Positions 54,172-64,000 of a DNA stretch of 64,000 nt are shown here, one piece after another. The stretch is taken from positions 186,001 to 250,000 of the forward strand of contig JASCOH010000001.1 of the NCBI GenBank assembly GCA_029959295.1. The letters run 5' to 3'. The stretch comes from Flavobacteriaceae bacterium PS02334 (GTDB lineage Bacteria > Bacteroidota > Bacteroidia > Flavobacteriales > Flavobacteriaceae). A program made the position numbers and the translations under genes. Each line of letters opens with the position of its first letter. Within the stretch, counting starts at the first letter, position 1. The notes under the pieces are model-generated. The model saw only the letters and a program-made list of their open reading frames with translations. It was not told the DNA's origin and searched no databases.

Positions 54172-56586
54172 TTACTTTTTCCACTTCAACCGCAAGCTGT
54201 TAGTTACTACACTCACGCTACTCAATGCCATTGCTGCACCTGCAATCATCGGGTTTAATAGGAAACCGTTTATCGGATAGAGAATACCTGCCGCAATGGG
54301 AATACCTATTAAATTATAGATAAATGCCCAAAACAGATTTTGCTTAATGGTGGCTACGGTTTGTTTTGACAATTTTATTGCCTGCGGTATTTTAGTCAGG
54401 TCTGATGAAATGATGGTCATTTTGGCGACGTCCATTGCAATGTCCGAACCTTTGCCCATTGCTATACTCACATCGGCTGTTGCCAAAGCGGTACTGTCAT
54501 TAATACCGTCCCCAACCATTGCCACTACTTTACCTTTACTTTGTAATTCTTTTACAAAATCTGCTTTGTGCTGTGGCAATACTTCTGCTTTGTAATGCTT
54601 AATGCCTGTTTGCTCCGCAATGGCTTTGGCTGTAGCTTCGTTGTCGCCTGTCAGCATATACAGGTCAATGCCCATTTCCTGCATTTGGCGGATGGCTTCT
54701 ACCGATGTTTCTTTAATCTTGTCTGATATGGCTAATACGGAAAGTGCCTGTTTGCTGTCGGCAAACCAAATAACAGTTTTTGATTGTTTGCCCCATTCAT
54801 TGGCTTGCTTTTGTAATTGTTCCGCAATAGTAATGTTATTTTCTGCCAACAGTTTTTTATTGCCTACAAAATATGCTTCGTTATTATGGTCGGCTTTTGC
54901 TCCTTTACCTGTGATACTGTCAAATTGTGTTAAGGTTATGATTGCTGCTCCGTCCAAGTGTTTTACTACTGCTTCTGCCAATGGGTGTTCGGATTGCTTT
55001 TCAATGCTTAATAAAATGTCTTTGGACGCATCATCATTATTCAGCCATTGAACGCCTGTTACCTCTGGTCTACCCTCTGTAATTGTTCCTGTTTTATCTA
55101 AAATAATGGCATCAACTTTTTTGGCTAATTCTAAACTTTCGGCATCTTTTATCAAAATACCTTTTTCAGCACCTTTGCCAACGCCAACCATTATAGCCGT
55201 AGGTGTAGCCAATCCCAAAGCACAGGGACAAGCAATAACCAATACCGTAACGGCTGCCAATAGCCCCTGAACAATCCCGTTATCGCCTCCTAAAACAAAC
55301 CATAGGATAAATGCGAGAATGGCAATCCCTATCACAACCGGAACAAAGATACCCGCAATCTTATCCACCAATTTTTGTACAGGTGCTTTGCTTCCTTGTG
55401 CGTCCTGCACCATTTTGATGATATGGGCAAGCATTGTTTCTTTTCCCACTTTAACCGCTTTGAACTGGAAACTTCCTTTTTGGTTAATAGTTCCTGCAAA
55501 TACTTTTTCGTTTTCTTTTTTCAGTACAGGTACAGGCTCGCCACTCAACATACTTTCATCCACGTAAGAACTGCCCGAAGTAACCATACCATCAACGGCA
55601 ATTTTCTCGCCCGGCTTTACAAGGATAACGTCGCCTGCGTTTACATCCTCAATAGCGGTCTGTTTTTCCGTTCCGTCCGTTTGTATCACAATAACGGTTT
55701 TAGGTTGTAAGCCCATTAGTTTTTTTATTGCTGAAGAGGTATTGCCTTTGGCTTTTTCTTCCAGTAATTTTCCTAGCAGAATAAATGCGACAATTACGGC
55801 TGCTGCTTCAAAATATACGTGGGCGTGTAATCCTCTTTGATGCCAAAAGTCGGCAAACAACATATTGAATACACTGAACAGGTAGGCGATACCTGTACTC
55901 AATGCTACCAATGTATCCATATTGGCTGAACGATGTTTTGTCTGCTTCCAGGCATTGATAAAAAAATCCCTGCCCAACCACAATACAACAGGTGTAGAAA
56001 ATGCCCACATAATTTGATTGGCATAAGGTATATCCATAAAGAACATTGCTATCACTACAACAGGCAATGACAGGGTAATAGCCCATACGGTTTTGGTCTT
56101 TAGCTTTTGGAACTTTTCAGCGTGGATAGTTTCTAATGTTTCCTGCTGCTTATTTTCTTCCTCAATCAACAAATCGTACCCAATTGACTGTACCGCCTTT
56201 TGCAATTTTGAAGCATCGGTCATATTAGGCAGGTATTCAACGGTAAGGTTTCCCGTAGCAAAGTTTACGGAGGCATTTATAACGCCCTCCTGATGCTTTA
56301 CAATGCTTTCGGCACTGCTCGCACAAGAGGCACAGGTCATACCTATTACTGGAAATGTATTTTTTATGGTGGAAACACCATAACCTAAGTCTTTGATAGC
56401 TTTAACCGCTTCGCCTATTGCTTCGCTATTATCTACCGTGATAGCTGCCCTGCGGTTATTCAGCTCTACTTTGTGGGTTGCGATACCTTTAACCTGTGCT
56501 AATCCTTTTTCAACGATTAATGCACAATGTTCACTTTCTACATCTTCCAAAGGAAGATAAATGGTTTCTTTATTATTCGTTGCCAT
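54172..56586 (-). CDS. copA: Copper-exporting P1B-type ATPase
   Basis: This 804-residue protein begins with a degenerate N-terminal HMA-like segment with a single Cys21, then a full HMA with CASC (85-88). Eight membrane helices follow with CPCALGLATP, and the DKTGT phosphorylation motif is present. SEHPLAEAV and GDGIND mark the nucleotide domain. The last helices carry GAAMALSSVSVVTNS. This is the P1B-1 Cu(I)/Ag(I) exporter. It starts 84 bases after the AraC gene, with its own promoter element. Confidence 0.93.
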   Translation of the reverse strand: MATNNKETIYLPLEDVESEHCALIVEKGLAQVKGIATHKVELNNRRAAITVDNSEAIGEAVKAIKDLGYGVSTIKNTFPVIGMTCASCASSAESIVKHQEGVINASVNFATGNLTVEYLPNMTDASKLQKAVQSIGYDLLIEEENKQQETLETIHAEKFQKLKTKTVWAITLSLPVVVIAMFFMDIPYANQIMWAFSTPVVLWLGRDFFINAWKQTKHRSANMDTLVALSTGIAYLFSVFNMLFADFWHQRGLHAHVYFEAAAVIVAFILLGKLLEEKAKGNTSSAIKKLMGLQPKTVIVIQTDGTEKQTAIEDVNAGDVILVKPGEKIAVDGMVTSGSSYVDESMLSGEPVPVLKKENEKVFAGTINQKGSFQFKAVKVGKETMLAHIIKMVQDAQGSKAPVQKLVDKIAGIFVPVVIGIAILAFILWFVLGGDNGIVQGLLAAVTVLVIACPCALGLATPTAIMVGVGKGAEKGILIKDAESLELAKKVDAIILDKTGTITEGRPEVTGVQWLNNDDASKDILLSIEKQSEHPLAEAVVKHLDGAAIITLTQFDSITGKGAKADHNNEAYFVGNKKLLAENNITIAEQLQKQANEWGKQSKTVIWFADSKQALSVLAISDKIKETSVEAIRQMQEMGIDLYMLTGDNEATAKAIAEQTGIKHYKAEVLPQHKADFVKELQSKGKVVAMVGDGINDSTALATADVSIAMGKGSDIAMDVAKMTIISSDLTKIPQAIKLSKQTVATIKQNLFWAFIYNLIGIPIAAGILYPINGFLLNPMIAGAAMALSSVSVVTNSLRLKWKK

Positions 56587-56610
56587 AATTGCTTGCTTTA
56601 ATTAACAATA

Positions 56611-56674
56611 CAAAATTGGCTATTATATTAATGGACGCTATTGTGAAATTTTGGGAATGATTTGTAAGATTTAC
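56611..56674 (-). promoter_or_regulatory. copA promoter with shared 21-bp repeat element
   Basis: The block at 56639-56672 holds direct repeats TTGTGAAATTT and TTGTAAGATTT spaced 21 bp. A degenerate -7 box CAATTTTG (56611-56618, minus strand) lies 20 bp away. The layout is identical to copZ. The block overlaps the stop codon of the AraC gene. Confidence 0.7.
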
Positions 56675-57234
56675 AATTTATCCAACGGCTTTCTTTTACC
56701 TTCTTTTATTTGTTTGAAATAGCTCGGTGTCAGTCCTGTTACTTTTTTGAACTGGTTGCTTAAATAGGCTACACTCGAATAGTTCAGACGAAAGGCAATT
56801 TCACTCAAAGACAGTTCATCATATACCAACAGCTCTTTTACTTTTTCTACTTTTTGGGCAATAAAGTATTTTTCAATAGTAATACCCTCCACCTCCGAAA
56901 AGAGATTGGATAGGTAATTATAATCGTGGTGCAATTGACTACTTAATACATCTGAAAGATTGGATTTGGTGTCATTGTCCTGATGATGCACAAGGTCAAT
57001 AATTATATTTTTTATCTTTTCAATGATGCGGCTTTTTTTATCGTCAATGAGTTCAAAGCCCAATGGAATTAAAACCTTATCTAAATTATTTTTTTCTTCT
57101 GGTGTAATCTCTTTATCCAATGTTACCTCTCCAAGTTTGATTTTTTTTACAGTCAAACCTAATTTATCCAATTCATTTTGCACCACCATAATACAGCGGT
57201 TGCAAACCATATTTTTAATAAAGAGTGTATTCAT
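56671..57234 (-). CDS. AraC regulator with N-terminal HMA-like domain
   Basis: This is a compact 187-residue protein. Residues 1-70 look like an HMA fold with CNRC (Cys11, Cys14) in the metal-binding loop. Residues about 95-180 are an AraC HTH pair (EIAFRLNYSSVAYLSNQFKKVTGLTPSYF). There is no cupin. This suggests Cu(I) binding at the CxxC directly controls DNA binding, a different design from CueR or CsoR. It is the first gene of the copper region, just before copA. 20-bp tandem repeats lie at its own promoter. Confidence 0.83.
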   Translation of the reverse strand: MNTLFIKNMVCNRCIMVVQNELDKLGLTVKKIKLGEVTLDKEITPEEKNNLDKVLIPLGFELIDDKKSRIIEKIKNIIIDLVHHQDNDTKSNLSDVLSSQLHHDYNYLSNLFSEVEGITIEKYFIAQKVEKVKELLVYDELSLSEIAFRLNYSSVAYLSNQFKKVTGLTPSYFKQIKEGKRKPLDKL

Positions 57235-57256
57235 ATATACCTTTTTACGACCTTAA

Positions 57257-57332
57257 CAAAGGTACAAATTAATCTTTGGCATTATATCTTTTAACGCCAA
57301 ATCCTGCCTCTCAACGCCAAATCCTGCCACAT
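57257..57332 (-). promoter_or_regulatory. AraC-gene promoter with 20-bp tandem repeats
   Basis: A minus-strand -7 box TACCTTTG (57257-57264) is preceded by two direct repeats of AACGCCAAATCCTGCC (57293-57308 and 57313-57328, plus-strand reading) with a 20-bp period. Tandem sites two helical turns apart are typical for AraC proteins. They may also influence the divergent DUF1896 gene. Confidence 0.6.
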
Positions 57333-57398
57333 CTTCAAAGGCACTTATCTACTGCTATAATTTTAGGCTTCAAGTAAAATTCTAAACAAAATTATAGT

Positions 57399-57836
57399 AT
57401 GGATACACAGCAAAAAGACCTATCGTATTTCAGGTTACGATTACAAGAATTATTAAATACCAGCTTCCCCGAAAAAGCAAACGACCAAAAATTTGTTGAG
57501 CAACGTTCTTCGTGGGCTGCCAATGCCTACGAGGGGGCTTTTAGTTCGGGAAACGCTATTGAGCAATGCAACGAAATAGCCAATTACATACTTTTTGAGG
57601 GCTTGCATTTCTCCAAATTCGATACCGTGTTTCAGGTGGTATGCAATGAGTTTGATACCATAATGGCAGATGAGGAACTGCGACCGTTCTCCCTTAAAAT
57701 GTTTCCTGTTTGCGAGCCTGTTTTCTCCGGCTATGAACTAACCGATGATTTCGCATACGGTTATGAGTTTGACCTGCTCTATACCGAAATAACCGGAACC
57801 ATCGCAATATGGATAGAGGAAAATGGGCTTCAGTAA
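57399..57836 (+). CDS. DUF1896 protein
   Basis: This 145-residue acidic soluble protein (SYFRLRLQELLNTSFPEKANDQKFVEQR at the start) is of the DUF1896 family. It is common in Bacteroidetes conjugative transposons next to the giant methylase/helicase gene. Here too its last 14 bases overlap that gene. The function is unknown; its strong acidity could suit a DNA-mimic or a partner protein. Confidence 0.85.
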   Translation: MDTQQKDLSYFRLRLQELLNTSFPEKANDQKFVEQRSSWAANAYEGAFSSGNAIEQCNEIANYILFEGLHFSKFDTVFQVVCNEFDTIMADEELRPFSLKMFPVCEPVFSGYELTDDFAYGYEFDLLYTEITGTIAIWIEENGLQ

Positions 57837-60800
57837 AAAGCAACATCTCCAACAGAACATTGATGCCCTGCGAATTGCTTTTAAACTGGAAAAGGAGAAA
57901 CGGCAAGCCACCGTAGGCGAAAGACTGCTAATGATGCAATACAGCGGATTTGGCGGTCTTAAATTCGTATTGAACCCCATAGCGAACGAAATAGACATCA
58001 ACAATTGGAGAAAGACTGAACACGACCTTTTCCCGATTACGCAGGAGCTCCACCAGCTACTCAAAGAAAATTCCGAAGACGAAAAGCAATACCGCAGGTA
58101 TGTGGATAGTATGAAAAGCTCTGTTCTGACGGCTTTTTATACACCGCCACAGGTCATAGATGCGATTTCTGCAACTTTGCGTGAAAGCGGTCTGAACATT
58201 GATAAATTCCTAGAACCCTCCGCAGGTATCGGGTCTTTCATACAATCCTTTTCAGAAAATCAAAAAGCCAGTGTTACCGCTTATGAAAAGGATTTGCTCA
58301 CAGGCAAGATTTTAAAACAGCTTTATCCCGAAAGCAATATCCGTATAAGCGGTTTTGAGGAAATCCCCGAAAAGGAACAAAACAACTATGATGTAATTGC
58401 CAGCAACATACCGTTTGGAGATACTTCCGTTTTCGACCTTTCCTATTCCCGAAGCAGGGACAGTGCAAAAGTACAAGCAGCCCGAAGCATACACAATTAC
58501 TTTTTTCTGAAAGGTGCTGATATGCTCCGTGAGGGCGGTTTGTTAGCTTACATTACTTCGCAAGGCGTTTTAAACAGTCCGAAGAATGAGCCTATACGGA
58601 GGGCGTTAATGGAGAACAACAATCTCGTTTCAGTTATTCGGCTACCCAACAACTTGTTTACAGATTATGCAGGTACGGAAGTTGGCAGTGATTTGATTAT
58701 CCTGCAAAAGAACACAGCAAAACAAAGTCTGACCGAAAGGGAAGATCTGTTTTGCCAAAGCAGGCAAACGGAATACAATACGCCGGGCAATGCACTCTTT
58801 CAGGACAGCACAAGAATTGTGCATACCGACCGCAAATTAGATACCGACCCTTACGGACAACCGGCACTAATTTATACGCACAAAGACGGGGTTGGCGGAA
58901 TTGCCAAAGACCTCAAACAAATGATTTCCGAAGATTTTGGAAAGCACTTGAATTTGAATTTATACAAAGGCGAACGAAACGATGAGCCTGTTATACAAAT
59001 CCCTGTTACACCCACATCAAAGGCTACACCACCAACTGTCGAACCCGAAATCATTCAGCAAAAACCGCAACCTGCACCTACGCCTGTAACCCATCGGGAA
59101 AGTCCGCAGGAATTAAAACAGATGAGCATTTTTGACCTGTTTGAAAATGCGAATGAACCCGTAATGGTGGTTGCTCCACCCAAAAGAACTACACAAGCCA
59201 AAAGACAAAGCACTAAAAAAAGACAGGGTGCAATAGGTCGTCAAACAGACCTGTTTGGTGGTACGATGCAACAACCTTATACACCGCCAAAATCTAACGG
59301 TACACCACCAATAAACGGTAAAAAACAGGAAGCCATTGGCGACCTGTTTTCGGGTTTGGGTGGGAATGGCCAAGCGAACACGCCAGCCATTTCCGTAACC
59401 GTTCCTAATACTATTCCCGAACCTACTCCGTACAGTGGCGGACTGCAACCGTTCCACCGAAATGACTGCCTTGTTGTGGACAATGGTTGGGTCGGTCATC
59501 TGCAAGAAGTTGATACAATAGACGGTACGGCTGTTTTCCACCCACTACAATTACCGTCCTTGCAAAAAGCAAGAGCCGAAGCGTACATAGCTGTACGTGA
59601 TGTTTACCAACAGCTTTACAACAAAGAAGCGGAACTACACACTGAACATAAAGACGAACGGGAAACCCTTAACCGCCTTTACGATGCCTTTGTAAAAAGA
59701 TACGGAAATCTCAACGATGCTAAAAATATCGAACTTATCAAAACGGACAGTGCAGGTAAAGAAATGCCTTATTTGGAGCGTGTCGTTGGTGGTGTAATCC
59801 ATAAGGCAGATATATTCAACCGTCCTGTAAGTTTCTCCACCTTAACAATAGCAACGGACAATCCCGAAGAAGCCTTATCGGCATCACTGAACAAATACGG
59901 AAACGTTGATTTGGACTATATGTCCGAAATCAGCGGTATGCCCGCCGATACGCTGAAAGAAGCCTTGCAAGGTCGTATCTATTACAATCCATTAGAAAAG
60001 AAATATGAAATATCCGAACGTTGGATTGCAGGCAATGTAGTGGAGAAAGCCAATGAAGTAAGAGCCTACCTCGAAAACAATCCTGATGATGCGGAAGCTA
60101 AAGAAAGCCTTACCGTATTAGAGGAAGCAAGACCAAGACGTATCGAATTTGAGGAACTCGATTTTAATCTCGGCGAACGCTGGATACCCACAGGGATTTA
60201 CGCCCGATTTGCTTCGTACTTGTTCGAGGCAGAAGTCCATATCCATTATGCAGACAGTGCCGATGACTTTTCCGTAACCTGCAAACAGAAGAACGTACAT
60301 ATTTGGGATAAATATGCGGTCAAAGCCCAAAGCCGGACGTATGACGGGATTGCCCTGCTCAAACACGCCCTTGTCAATACCACGCCCGATATTTCTAAAA
60401 CAATAAAAGTTGATGGCAAAGATGTCAAGGTGCGGGATATGGAAGCCATACAGATGGCGAATACCAAGATTGACGAAATCCGAACCGCCTTTACCGATTG
60501 GCTTCACGCCCAAAACGATGAGTTCAAAACAAGGCTGACCGACCAATACAACGATACCTTTAACTGTTTTGTCCGACCGGACTATGACGGCTCACATCAG
60601 GAGTTTCCGGGCTTAGACCGTAAGGCGTTGGGTATTGAAGACCTGTATTCAAGCCAAAAGGACACGGTTTGGATGATTAAGCTGAACAACGGTGCTATCT
60701 GCGACCACGAAGTAGGTGCAGGAAAAACGTTGGTAATGTGTACGGCTGCACAGGAAATGAAGCGTTTGGGACTGGCACACAAACCGATGATTATCGGGCT

Positions 60801-61278
60801 GAAAAGCAATGTTCACGAAATTGCCGAAGCGTACCGCACTGCTTACCCACACGCTAAAATCCTGTTTCCGGGCAAAGAAGATTTTACGCCCCAAAAACGC
60901 TTGCGAATTTTCGGGGATATTAAAAACAACGATTGGGATTGTGTAATCCTCACACACGACCAATTCGGAATGATACCCCAAAGCCCCGAAATTCAAAAAG
61001 AAATACTCGAAATAGAATTGGACAGCGTAGAGCGTAACCTCGATACACTGCAATCGCAAGGCAAAGAAGTTACCAGAGGTATGCTTGCCGGAGTAATCAA
61101 GCGAAAAGAAAACCTCGAAGTCAAACTCAAAACCCTGCAACACGATATTGAAAATCGTAAAGATGATGTGGTGGACTTTAAGATGATGGGCATTGACCAT
61201 TTATTCGTTGATGAAAGTCATCAATTCAAAAAACCTGATGTTCAATACAAGACATACAAGGGTTGCCGGATTGGGTAA
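57823..61278 (+). CDS. Methylase/helicase 5' fragment
   Basis: This open frame of 1151 codons starts at [14 protein letters not shown], the family's usual N-terminus. The first 1137 codons are genuine. The last 14 after the A6 run are out of frame and end at an early stop. It carries the methylase domain and the first helicase lobe including DESH, so a truncated product would lack the second helicase lobe. Confidence 0.8.
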   Translation: MGFSKKQHLQQNIDALRIAFKLEKEKRQATVGERLLMMQYSGFGGLKFVLNPIANEIDINNWRKTEHDLFPITQELHQLLKENSEDEKQYRRYVDSMKSSVLTAFYTPPQVIDAISATLRESGLNIDKFLEPSAGIGSFIQSFSENQKASVTAYEKDLLTGKILKQLYPESNIRISGFEEIPEKEQNNYDVIASNIPFGDTSVFDLSYSRSRDSAKVQAARSIHNYFFLKGADMLREGGLLAYITSQGVLNSPKNEPIRRALMENNNLVSVIRLPNNLFTDYAGTEVGSDLIILQKNTAKQSLTEREDLFCQSRQTEYNTPGNALFQDSTRIVHTDRKLDTDPYGQPALIYTHKDGVGGIAKDLKQMISEDFGKHLNLNLYKGERNDEPVIQIPVTPTSKATPPTVEPEIIQQKPQPAPTPVTHRESPQELKQMSIFDLFENANEPVMVVAPPKRTTQAKRQSTKKRQGAIGRQTDLFGGTMQQPYTPPKSNGTPPINGKKQEAIGDLFSGLGGNGQANTPAISVTVPNTIPEPTPYSGGLQPFHRNDCLVVDNGWVGHLQEVDTIDGTAVFHPLQLPSLQKARAEAYIAVRDVYQQLYNKEAELHTEHKDERETLNRLYDAFVKRYGNLNDAKNIELIKTDSAGKEMPYLERVVGGVIHKADIFNRPVSFSTLTIATDNPEEALSASLNKYGNVDLDYMSEISGMPADTLKEALQGRIYYNPLEKKYEISERWIAGNVVEKANEVRAYLENNPDDAEAKESLTVLEEARPRRIEFEELDFNLGERWIPTGIYARFASYLFEAEVHIHYADSADDFSVTCKQKNVHIWDKYAVKAQSRTYDGIALLKHALVNTTPDISKTIKVDGKDVKVRDMEAIQMANTKIDEIRTAFTDWLHAQNDEFKTRLTDQYNDTFNCFVRPDYDGSHQEFPGLDRKALGIEDLYSSQKDTVWMIKLNNGAICDHEVGAGKTLVMCTAAQEMKRLGLAHKPMIIGLKSNVHEIAEAYRTAYPHAKILFPGKEDFTPQKRLRIFGDIKNNDWDCVILTHDQFGMIPQSPEIQKEILEIELDSVERNLDTLQSQGKEVTRGMLAGVIKRKENLEVKLKTLQHDIENRKDDVVDFKMMGIDHLFVDESHQFKKPDVQYKTYKGCRIG
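61228..61233 (+). other. Frameshift site, A6 run
   Basis: Six A follow TTC of the DESHQF codons. Five would keep the frame (TTC AAA AAC CTG ATG). The surplus base throws the gene into a stop at 61278. Confidence 0.85.
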
Positions 61279-63256
61279 TGTGGACGGTAGCCAAAAGGCA
61301 TTGAACCTGCTCTTTGCTATCCGTACCATTCAGGAACGCATCAATGCGGATATGGGAGCAACTTTCCTTTCGGGAACGACCATAAGCAATTCACTTACGG
61401 AACTGTACTTACTTTTTAAATGCCTGCGAACAAGAGCATTGGAAAAACAAGGCATTCACTCTTTTGATGCGTGGGCTGCTATTTATGCAAGGAAAACGAC
61501 CGATTATGAATTTTCGGTAGCCAACAATATTGTAGCCAAAGAGCGTTTCCGATACTTTATCAAAGTGCCGGAGCTGGCACAATTCTACTCGGAAATCACG
61601 GATTACCGAACGGCAAAAGATATAGGCATTGACCGCCCCAATAAGAACGAGGTATTGTATAACATACCGCCTACTCCAGACCAGGAAGATTTTATCAAAA
61701 AGCTAATGGAGTTTGCCAAAACAGGAAATGCTACCTTATTAGGAAGAGAACCTTTATCACAAAGCGAAGAAAAAGCAAAGATGCTTATCGCAACGGACTA
61801 CGCCCGCAAAATGTCTTTGGATATGCGGATGGTAAGCGGTGCGTATGATGACCACCCCGATAATAAGGCTTCGCATTGTGCGGCAAACATTGCCAAGTAT
61901 TACAACCAATACAACGCACAGAAAGGAACGCAGTTCATTTTCTCCGATTTGGGAACATACAAGCCGGGCGAATGGAATGTGTACTCCGAAATCAAACGTA
62001 AGCTCGTGGAAGACCACGGCATACCCGCAAACGAAATCCGTTTTATACAGGAAGGCAAGAATGATAAGCAACGTAAGGAACTTATCAAAGGTATGAACGA
62101 GGGCAAAATCCGTGTGCTGTTCGGTTCTACAAGTATGTTGGGTACAGGTGTGAATGCACAAAAAAGAGCCGTTGCCGTTCATCATTTAGATACACCGTGG
62201 CGACCAAGCGACCTTGCCCAAAGGGACGGTCGGGCAGTCCGAAAAGGCAATGAGATTGCCAAGTTCTTTGCCGACAACAAAGTAGATGTAATTATCTATG
62301 CCGTAGAAAAATCACTGGATAGCTACAAGTTTAACCTGCTGTACAATAAACAGCTATTTATAGACCAATTAAAAAACAACAATCTCGGCAAACGGACTAT
62401 TGACGAGGGCAGTATGGACGAAAAATCGGGAATGAACTTTTCGGAATACGTGGCTATCCTTTCGGGAAATACCGACCTTTTGGATAAAGCCAAATTAGAA
62501 AAACAGATTGCCGGATTGGAAAGCGAAAAACAGGCGTTTAACCGTTCCAAGTTCAGTGCCAAATACAAGCTGCAAGACTTTACGGAATTGCTGGATAGTA
62601 CGCAATCCCGACTAAACAGAATGAGCCTTGATTGGGAAAACTTACAGCAACGCATACAAAAACGTTCGGATAGTACAATTGCAAATCCTGTACAGTTGGA
62701 CGGTTTACCGCCCAATGAGGATATGAAACAAATCGGTGCAAAGCTCAACCAGCTTGCGGACAAAGCCCGCACCGGAGGTCAGTATGAAGAAATCGGTAGT
62801 TTGTACGGATTTACGCTGTTGGTAAAAACCGAAATGTCTGAAAAGGAGGGCGTGGATATACGGGTAAACCGCTTTTTAGTGCAGGGAGAGGGCAATATCA
62901 AATACACATTCAATAACGGTTTAATGGCAAAAGACCCTGAAACCGCTTCAATGAATTTTTTAAGGGCGTTGGAAAAACTACCCTGCTACGTCAAACAGGA
63001 GCAGGAGAAAATTGCCGAACTGCAAAAAGATTTACCTGTTCTTCAGGAGGTGGCCAATGGAACCTGGTCTAAGGAAAACCGATTGAGCGAACTCAAAACG
63101 GAACTGGCTGGCGTTGAACGAAAGATACAGTTGTCTATCACGCCGGAAATTAAAGAAGAACCAATAGAGCAAACCGAAAAGCAGAAAGAAGCTCCAAAGG
63201 TTTCTGAAAGTATTACACGAACAAAAGGTATTCATATACCACGTGGGGTATTATAA
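61232..63256 (+). CDS. Methylase/helicase 3' fragment
   Basis: This in-frame remainder of about 674 residues begins [10 protein letters not shown]. The ATG at 61193 that opens the frame is out of phase with the upstream protein and not a credible start. It has the second RecA-like lobe ([41 protein letters not shown]) and a coiled-coil tail (about 480-600). It is probably not translated on its own. Confidence 0.75.
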   Translation, partial: NLMFNTRHTRVAGLGNVDGSQKALNLLFAIRTIQERINADMGATFLSGTTISNSLTELYLLFKCLRTRALEKQGIHSFDAWAAIYARKTTDYEFSVANNIVAKERFRYFIKVPELAQFYSEITDYRTAKDIGIDRPNKNEVLYNIPPTPDQEDFIKKLMEFAKTGNATLLGREPLSQSEEKAKMLIATDYARKMSLDMRMVSGAYDDHPDNKASHCAANIAKYYNQYNAQKGTQFIFSDLGTYKPGEWNVYSEIKRKLVEDHGIPANEIRFIQEGKNDKQRKELIKGMNEGKIRVLFGSTSMLGTGVNAQKRAVAVHHLDTPWRPSDLAQRDGRAVRKGNEIAKFFADNKVDVIIYAVEKSLDSYKFNLLYNKQLFIDQLKNNNLGKRTIDEGSMDEKSGMNFSEYVAILSGNTDLLDKAKLEKQIAGLESEKQAFNRSKFSAKYKLQDFTELLDSTQSRLNRMSLDWENLQQRIQKRSDSTIANPVQLDGLPPNEDMKQIGAKLNQLADKARTGGQYEEIGSLYGFTLLVKTEMSEKEGVDIRVNRFLVQGEGNIKYTFNNGLMAKDPETASMNFLRALEKLPCYVKQEQEKIAELQKDLPVLQEVANGTWSKENRLSELKTELAGVERKIQLSITPEIKEEPIEQTEKQKEAPKVSESITRTKGIHIPRGVL

Positions 63257-63491
63257 GAAAGTCATTCCCTGTCACCCTGCTCGTCCATTTTCTTGAAAGC
63301 CCGTCACTCATGGAATTTTGTCCTATTGGTTTTCCTGTTCCGCAATTCAAGGTATGTAGGATAAAAGTCACCGCAGCAGCAGTTTCAATTTGGTTAGTAC
63401 TGTTTTGAGCTTGGTAAATTTATAAAAAAATGAGCATCGCTTTAATCCTTATCTAATGCAGAATGTTATACCGGATATGCACCTTTCACTA
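63257..63491. other. Intergenic stretch
   Basis: These 235 bp lie between the convergent methylase/helicase and P-type ATPase genes. I see no ORF, no clear hairpin terminator and no repeat. Confidence 0.4.
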
Positions 63492-64000
63492 TCACATAAG
63501 GGTTGATTTTTTCATTCTTCTAAACAATTTATAAATTTCAAACCACAAAACTGAAACCGCCGCTACCGATAATGTCATCCCTAACTCCTGTAAGTCCAAT
63601 CCGGTTACGTGAAAGAAATTTGCAGCAGGTGCAATATACAGTATGGCAAAAAGTAATACCAAAGTTAGACCGATAATAACCGGGAAGAGGGGATTCTTAT
63701 TCTTGAAGCTGTCAAACACACTGTAAGAGAAGGAACGGTTCACGAGGCTCAACAATATATTTGCGATAATCAGTGTGGTAAAAACCATTGCCCTTGTTTT
63801 TTCTTCGCTGCCACCATTCAGAACAGACCATTGATAGGCAAATAATACGCCTGCTGTGATTACTAACCCCTGTATGATACTGATGGCCAACTCACGCAAA
63901 TTCAAAAAGGTATCGGTCATTGTTCTGGGTGGTTGTTGCATCGTATTTTTCTCCATCGGTTCGTTTTCATACACAATGGAGCAGGTAGGTCCCATCACCA
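63492..64000 (-). CDS. Cation-transporting P-type ATPase, C-terminal part
   Basis: The frame is open to the right edge and enters as VMGPTCSIVYENEPMEKN, a sequence typical of the last cytoplasmic loop of calcium-ATPase-like P-type pumps. Four or so membrane helices follow (LAISIIQGLVITAGVLFAYQW, AMVFTTLIIANILLSLV, LFPVIIGLTLVLLFAILYI, LGMTLSVAAVSVLWFEIYKLF). The catalytic domains lie beyond the window. It is not a P1B copper pump: those end differently. The ion is unknown. It is probably further cargo of the element. Confidence 0.82.
   Translation of the reverse strand, partial: VMGPTCSIVYENEPMEKNTMQQPPRTMTDTFLNLRELAISIIQGLVITAGVLFAYQWSVLNGGSEEKTRAMVFTTLIIANILLSLVNRSFSYSVFDSFKNKNPLFPVIIGLTLVLLFAILYIAPAANFFHVTGLDLQELGMTLSVAAVSVLWFEIYKLFRRMKKSTLM

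Larger units (their letters stand above)
57823..63256 (+). pseudogene. Giant N6-adenine methylase/helicase gene, frameshifted
   Basis: Two overlapping frames together encode a protein of about 1810 residues typical of Bacteroidetes conjugative elements. The N-terminal third has a methyltransferase domain (about 95-270) with the catalytic-type motif NIPFGD near 192. A Pro/Gln-rich linker follows, then an SF2 helicase core with GAGKT near 965 and VDESHQF near 1130. The frame then breaks in an A6 run at 61228-61233. Removing one A restores [18 protein letters not shown], which I recall as the family sequence. The remaining helicase half ends with [11 protein letters not shown] and a coiled C-terminus. 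It is either a real inactivation, a sequencing error in the homopolymer, or a slip site used in translation. Confidence 0.82.
41700..64000. mobile_element. CTnDOT-family integrative and conjugative element, partial
   Basis: The left limit is approximate and the right end is outside the window. In order it holds rteC, two excisionase-like HTH genes, a DUF4099/DUF3945 gene, topB, an ORF6N gene, a copper island on the other strand, DUF1896 and a giant methylase/helicase. This is the order of the excision module and following genes of Bacteroidetes conjugative transposons. The composition is clearly richer in G+C than the chromosome to the left. No integrase, mobilisation or tra genes are in view, so mobility cannot be judged. 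Confidence 0.85.

Noticed and set aside
57293-57332. Same operator as copA/copZ
   Set aside because: Only a loose CAAATC core is shared, the period is 20 instead of 21 bp, and the orientation differs.
1-64000. CRISPR array, tRNA or rRNA genes
   Set aside because: No regularly spaced repeats and no tRNA or rRNA sequence seen on either strand; short RNAs could be missed by eye.

Overview
The window reads as a Flavobacteriaceae chromosome, most likely Flavobacterium or a close relative. Genes are AT-rich and have little visible Shine-Dalgarno sequence. Several promoters carry the Bacteroidetes -7 element TAnnTTTG. There is a type IX secretion (T9SS) cargo protein with a C-terminal sorting domain, a PorE-like OmpA lipoprotein-type envelope protein, HisKA_2 histidine kinases with TPRs, and a carboxypeptidase-regulatory/TonB-like outer-membrane protein. 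No rRNA, tRNA or CRISPR array was seen.

Region 1 (1-41.6 kb) is chromosomal. It starts with a truncated lipoprotein gene behind a pair of tandem palindromes. Next is a lodA/lodB-type pair whose oxidase is fused to a catalase-like domain (1177-5372). An MBL hydrolase/AraC pair, a 1520-residue T9SS surface protein and an ArsR/old-yellow-enzyme pair follow. A TetR-controlled thiolase-thioesterase-ketosynthase-thiolase operon (14.5-19.5 kb) has matching operators before the regulator and before the operon. Then come an MBL protein, three consecutive alpha/beta hydrolases, and a two-kinase/NtrC-type response-regulator operon. After these lie a PorE-like protein, a small barrel protein, and an AAA+/VWA pair interrupted by a small secreted protein and a REP-like element. 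The region ends with a pentapeptide-repeat protein, a MiaE-type tRNA hydroxylase, an outer-membrane receptor-like barrel and a BlaI/BlaR1 pair.

Region 2 (about 41.7-64 kb, running off the right edge) is part of an integrative and conjugative element of the CTnDOT family. It has rteC, two small excisionase-like HTH genes, an orf3-like DUF4099/DUF3945 gene and topB (exc), in the order known for the CTnDOT excision operon, then an ORF6N gene. A DUF1896 gene and a giant methylase/helicase gene lie further right. The giant gene is broken by one extra A in an A6 run at 61228-61233. Its base composition is visibly richer in G+C than the chromosome to the left. The integrase, the tra genes and both ends are not identified here.

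Inside the element, on the opposite strand, is a copper/heavy-metal island (48.3-57.2 kb). It encodes an AraC regulator with an N-terminal HMA-like CxxC domain, a CopA P1B ATPase, a CopZ-like chaperone and a Cys/His-rich exported protein. It also encodes an HMA-DUF3347 protein, a DUF305 protein, a DUF3347 lipoprotein, a c-type-haem-like protein, and a multicopper oxidase fused to a CopB-like C-terminal barrel. copA and copZ share a 34-bp upstream element made of 21-bp-spaced direct repeats. It sits exactly 20 bp before a degenerate -7 box in both, so the two are probably activated by the same regulator, with the adjacent AraC protein the obvious candidate. The oxidase operon has a different dyad upstream of a consensus -7 box. 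A second P-type ATPase (calcium-ATPase type, C-terminal part only) enters from the right edge.

The best candidates for something not well described are the catalase-LodA fusion, the HMA-AraC copper regulator with its shared promoter architecture, the oxidase-barrel fusion, and the tandem TTACG-N7-CGTAA sites upstream of the left-edge lipoprotein.
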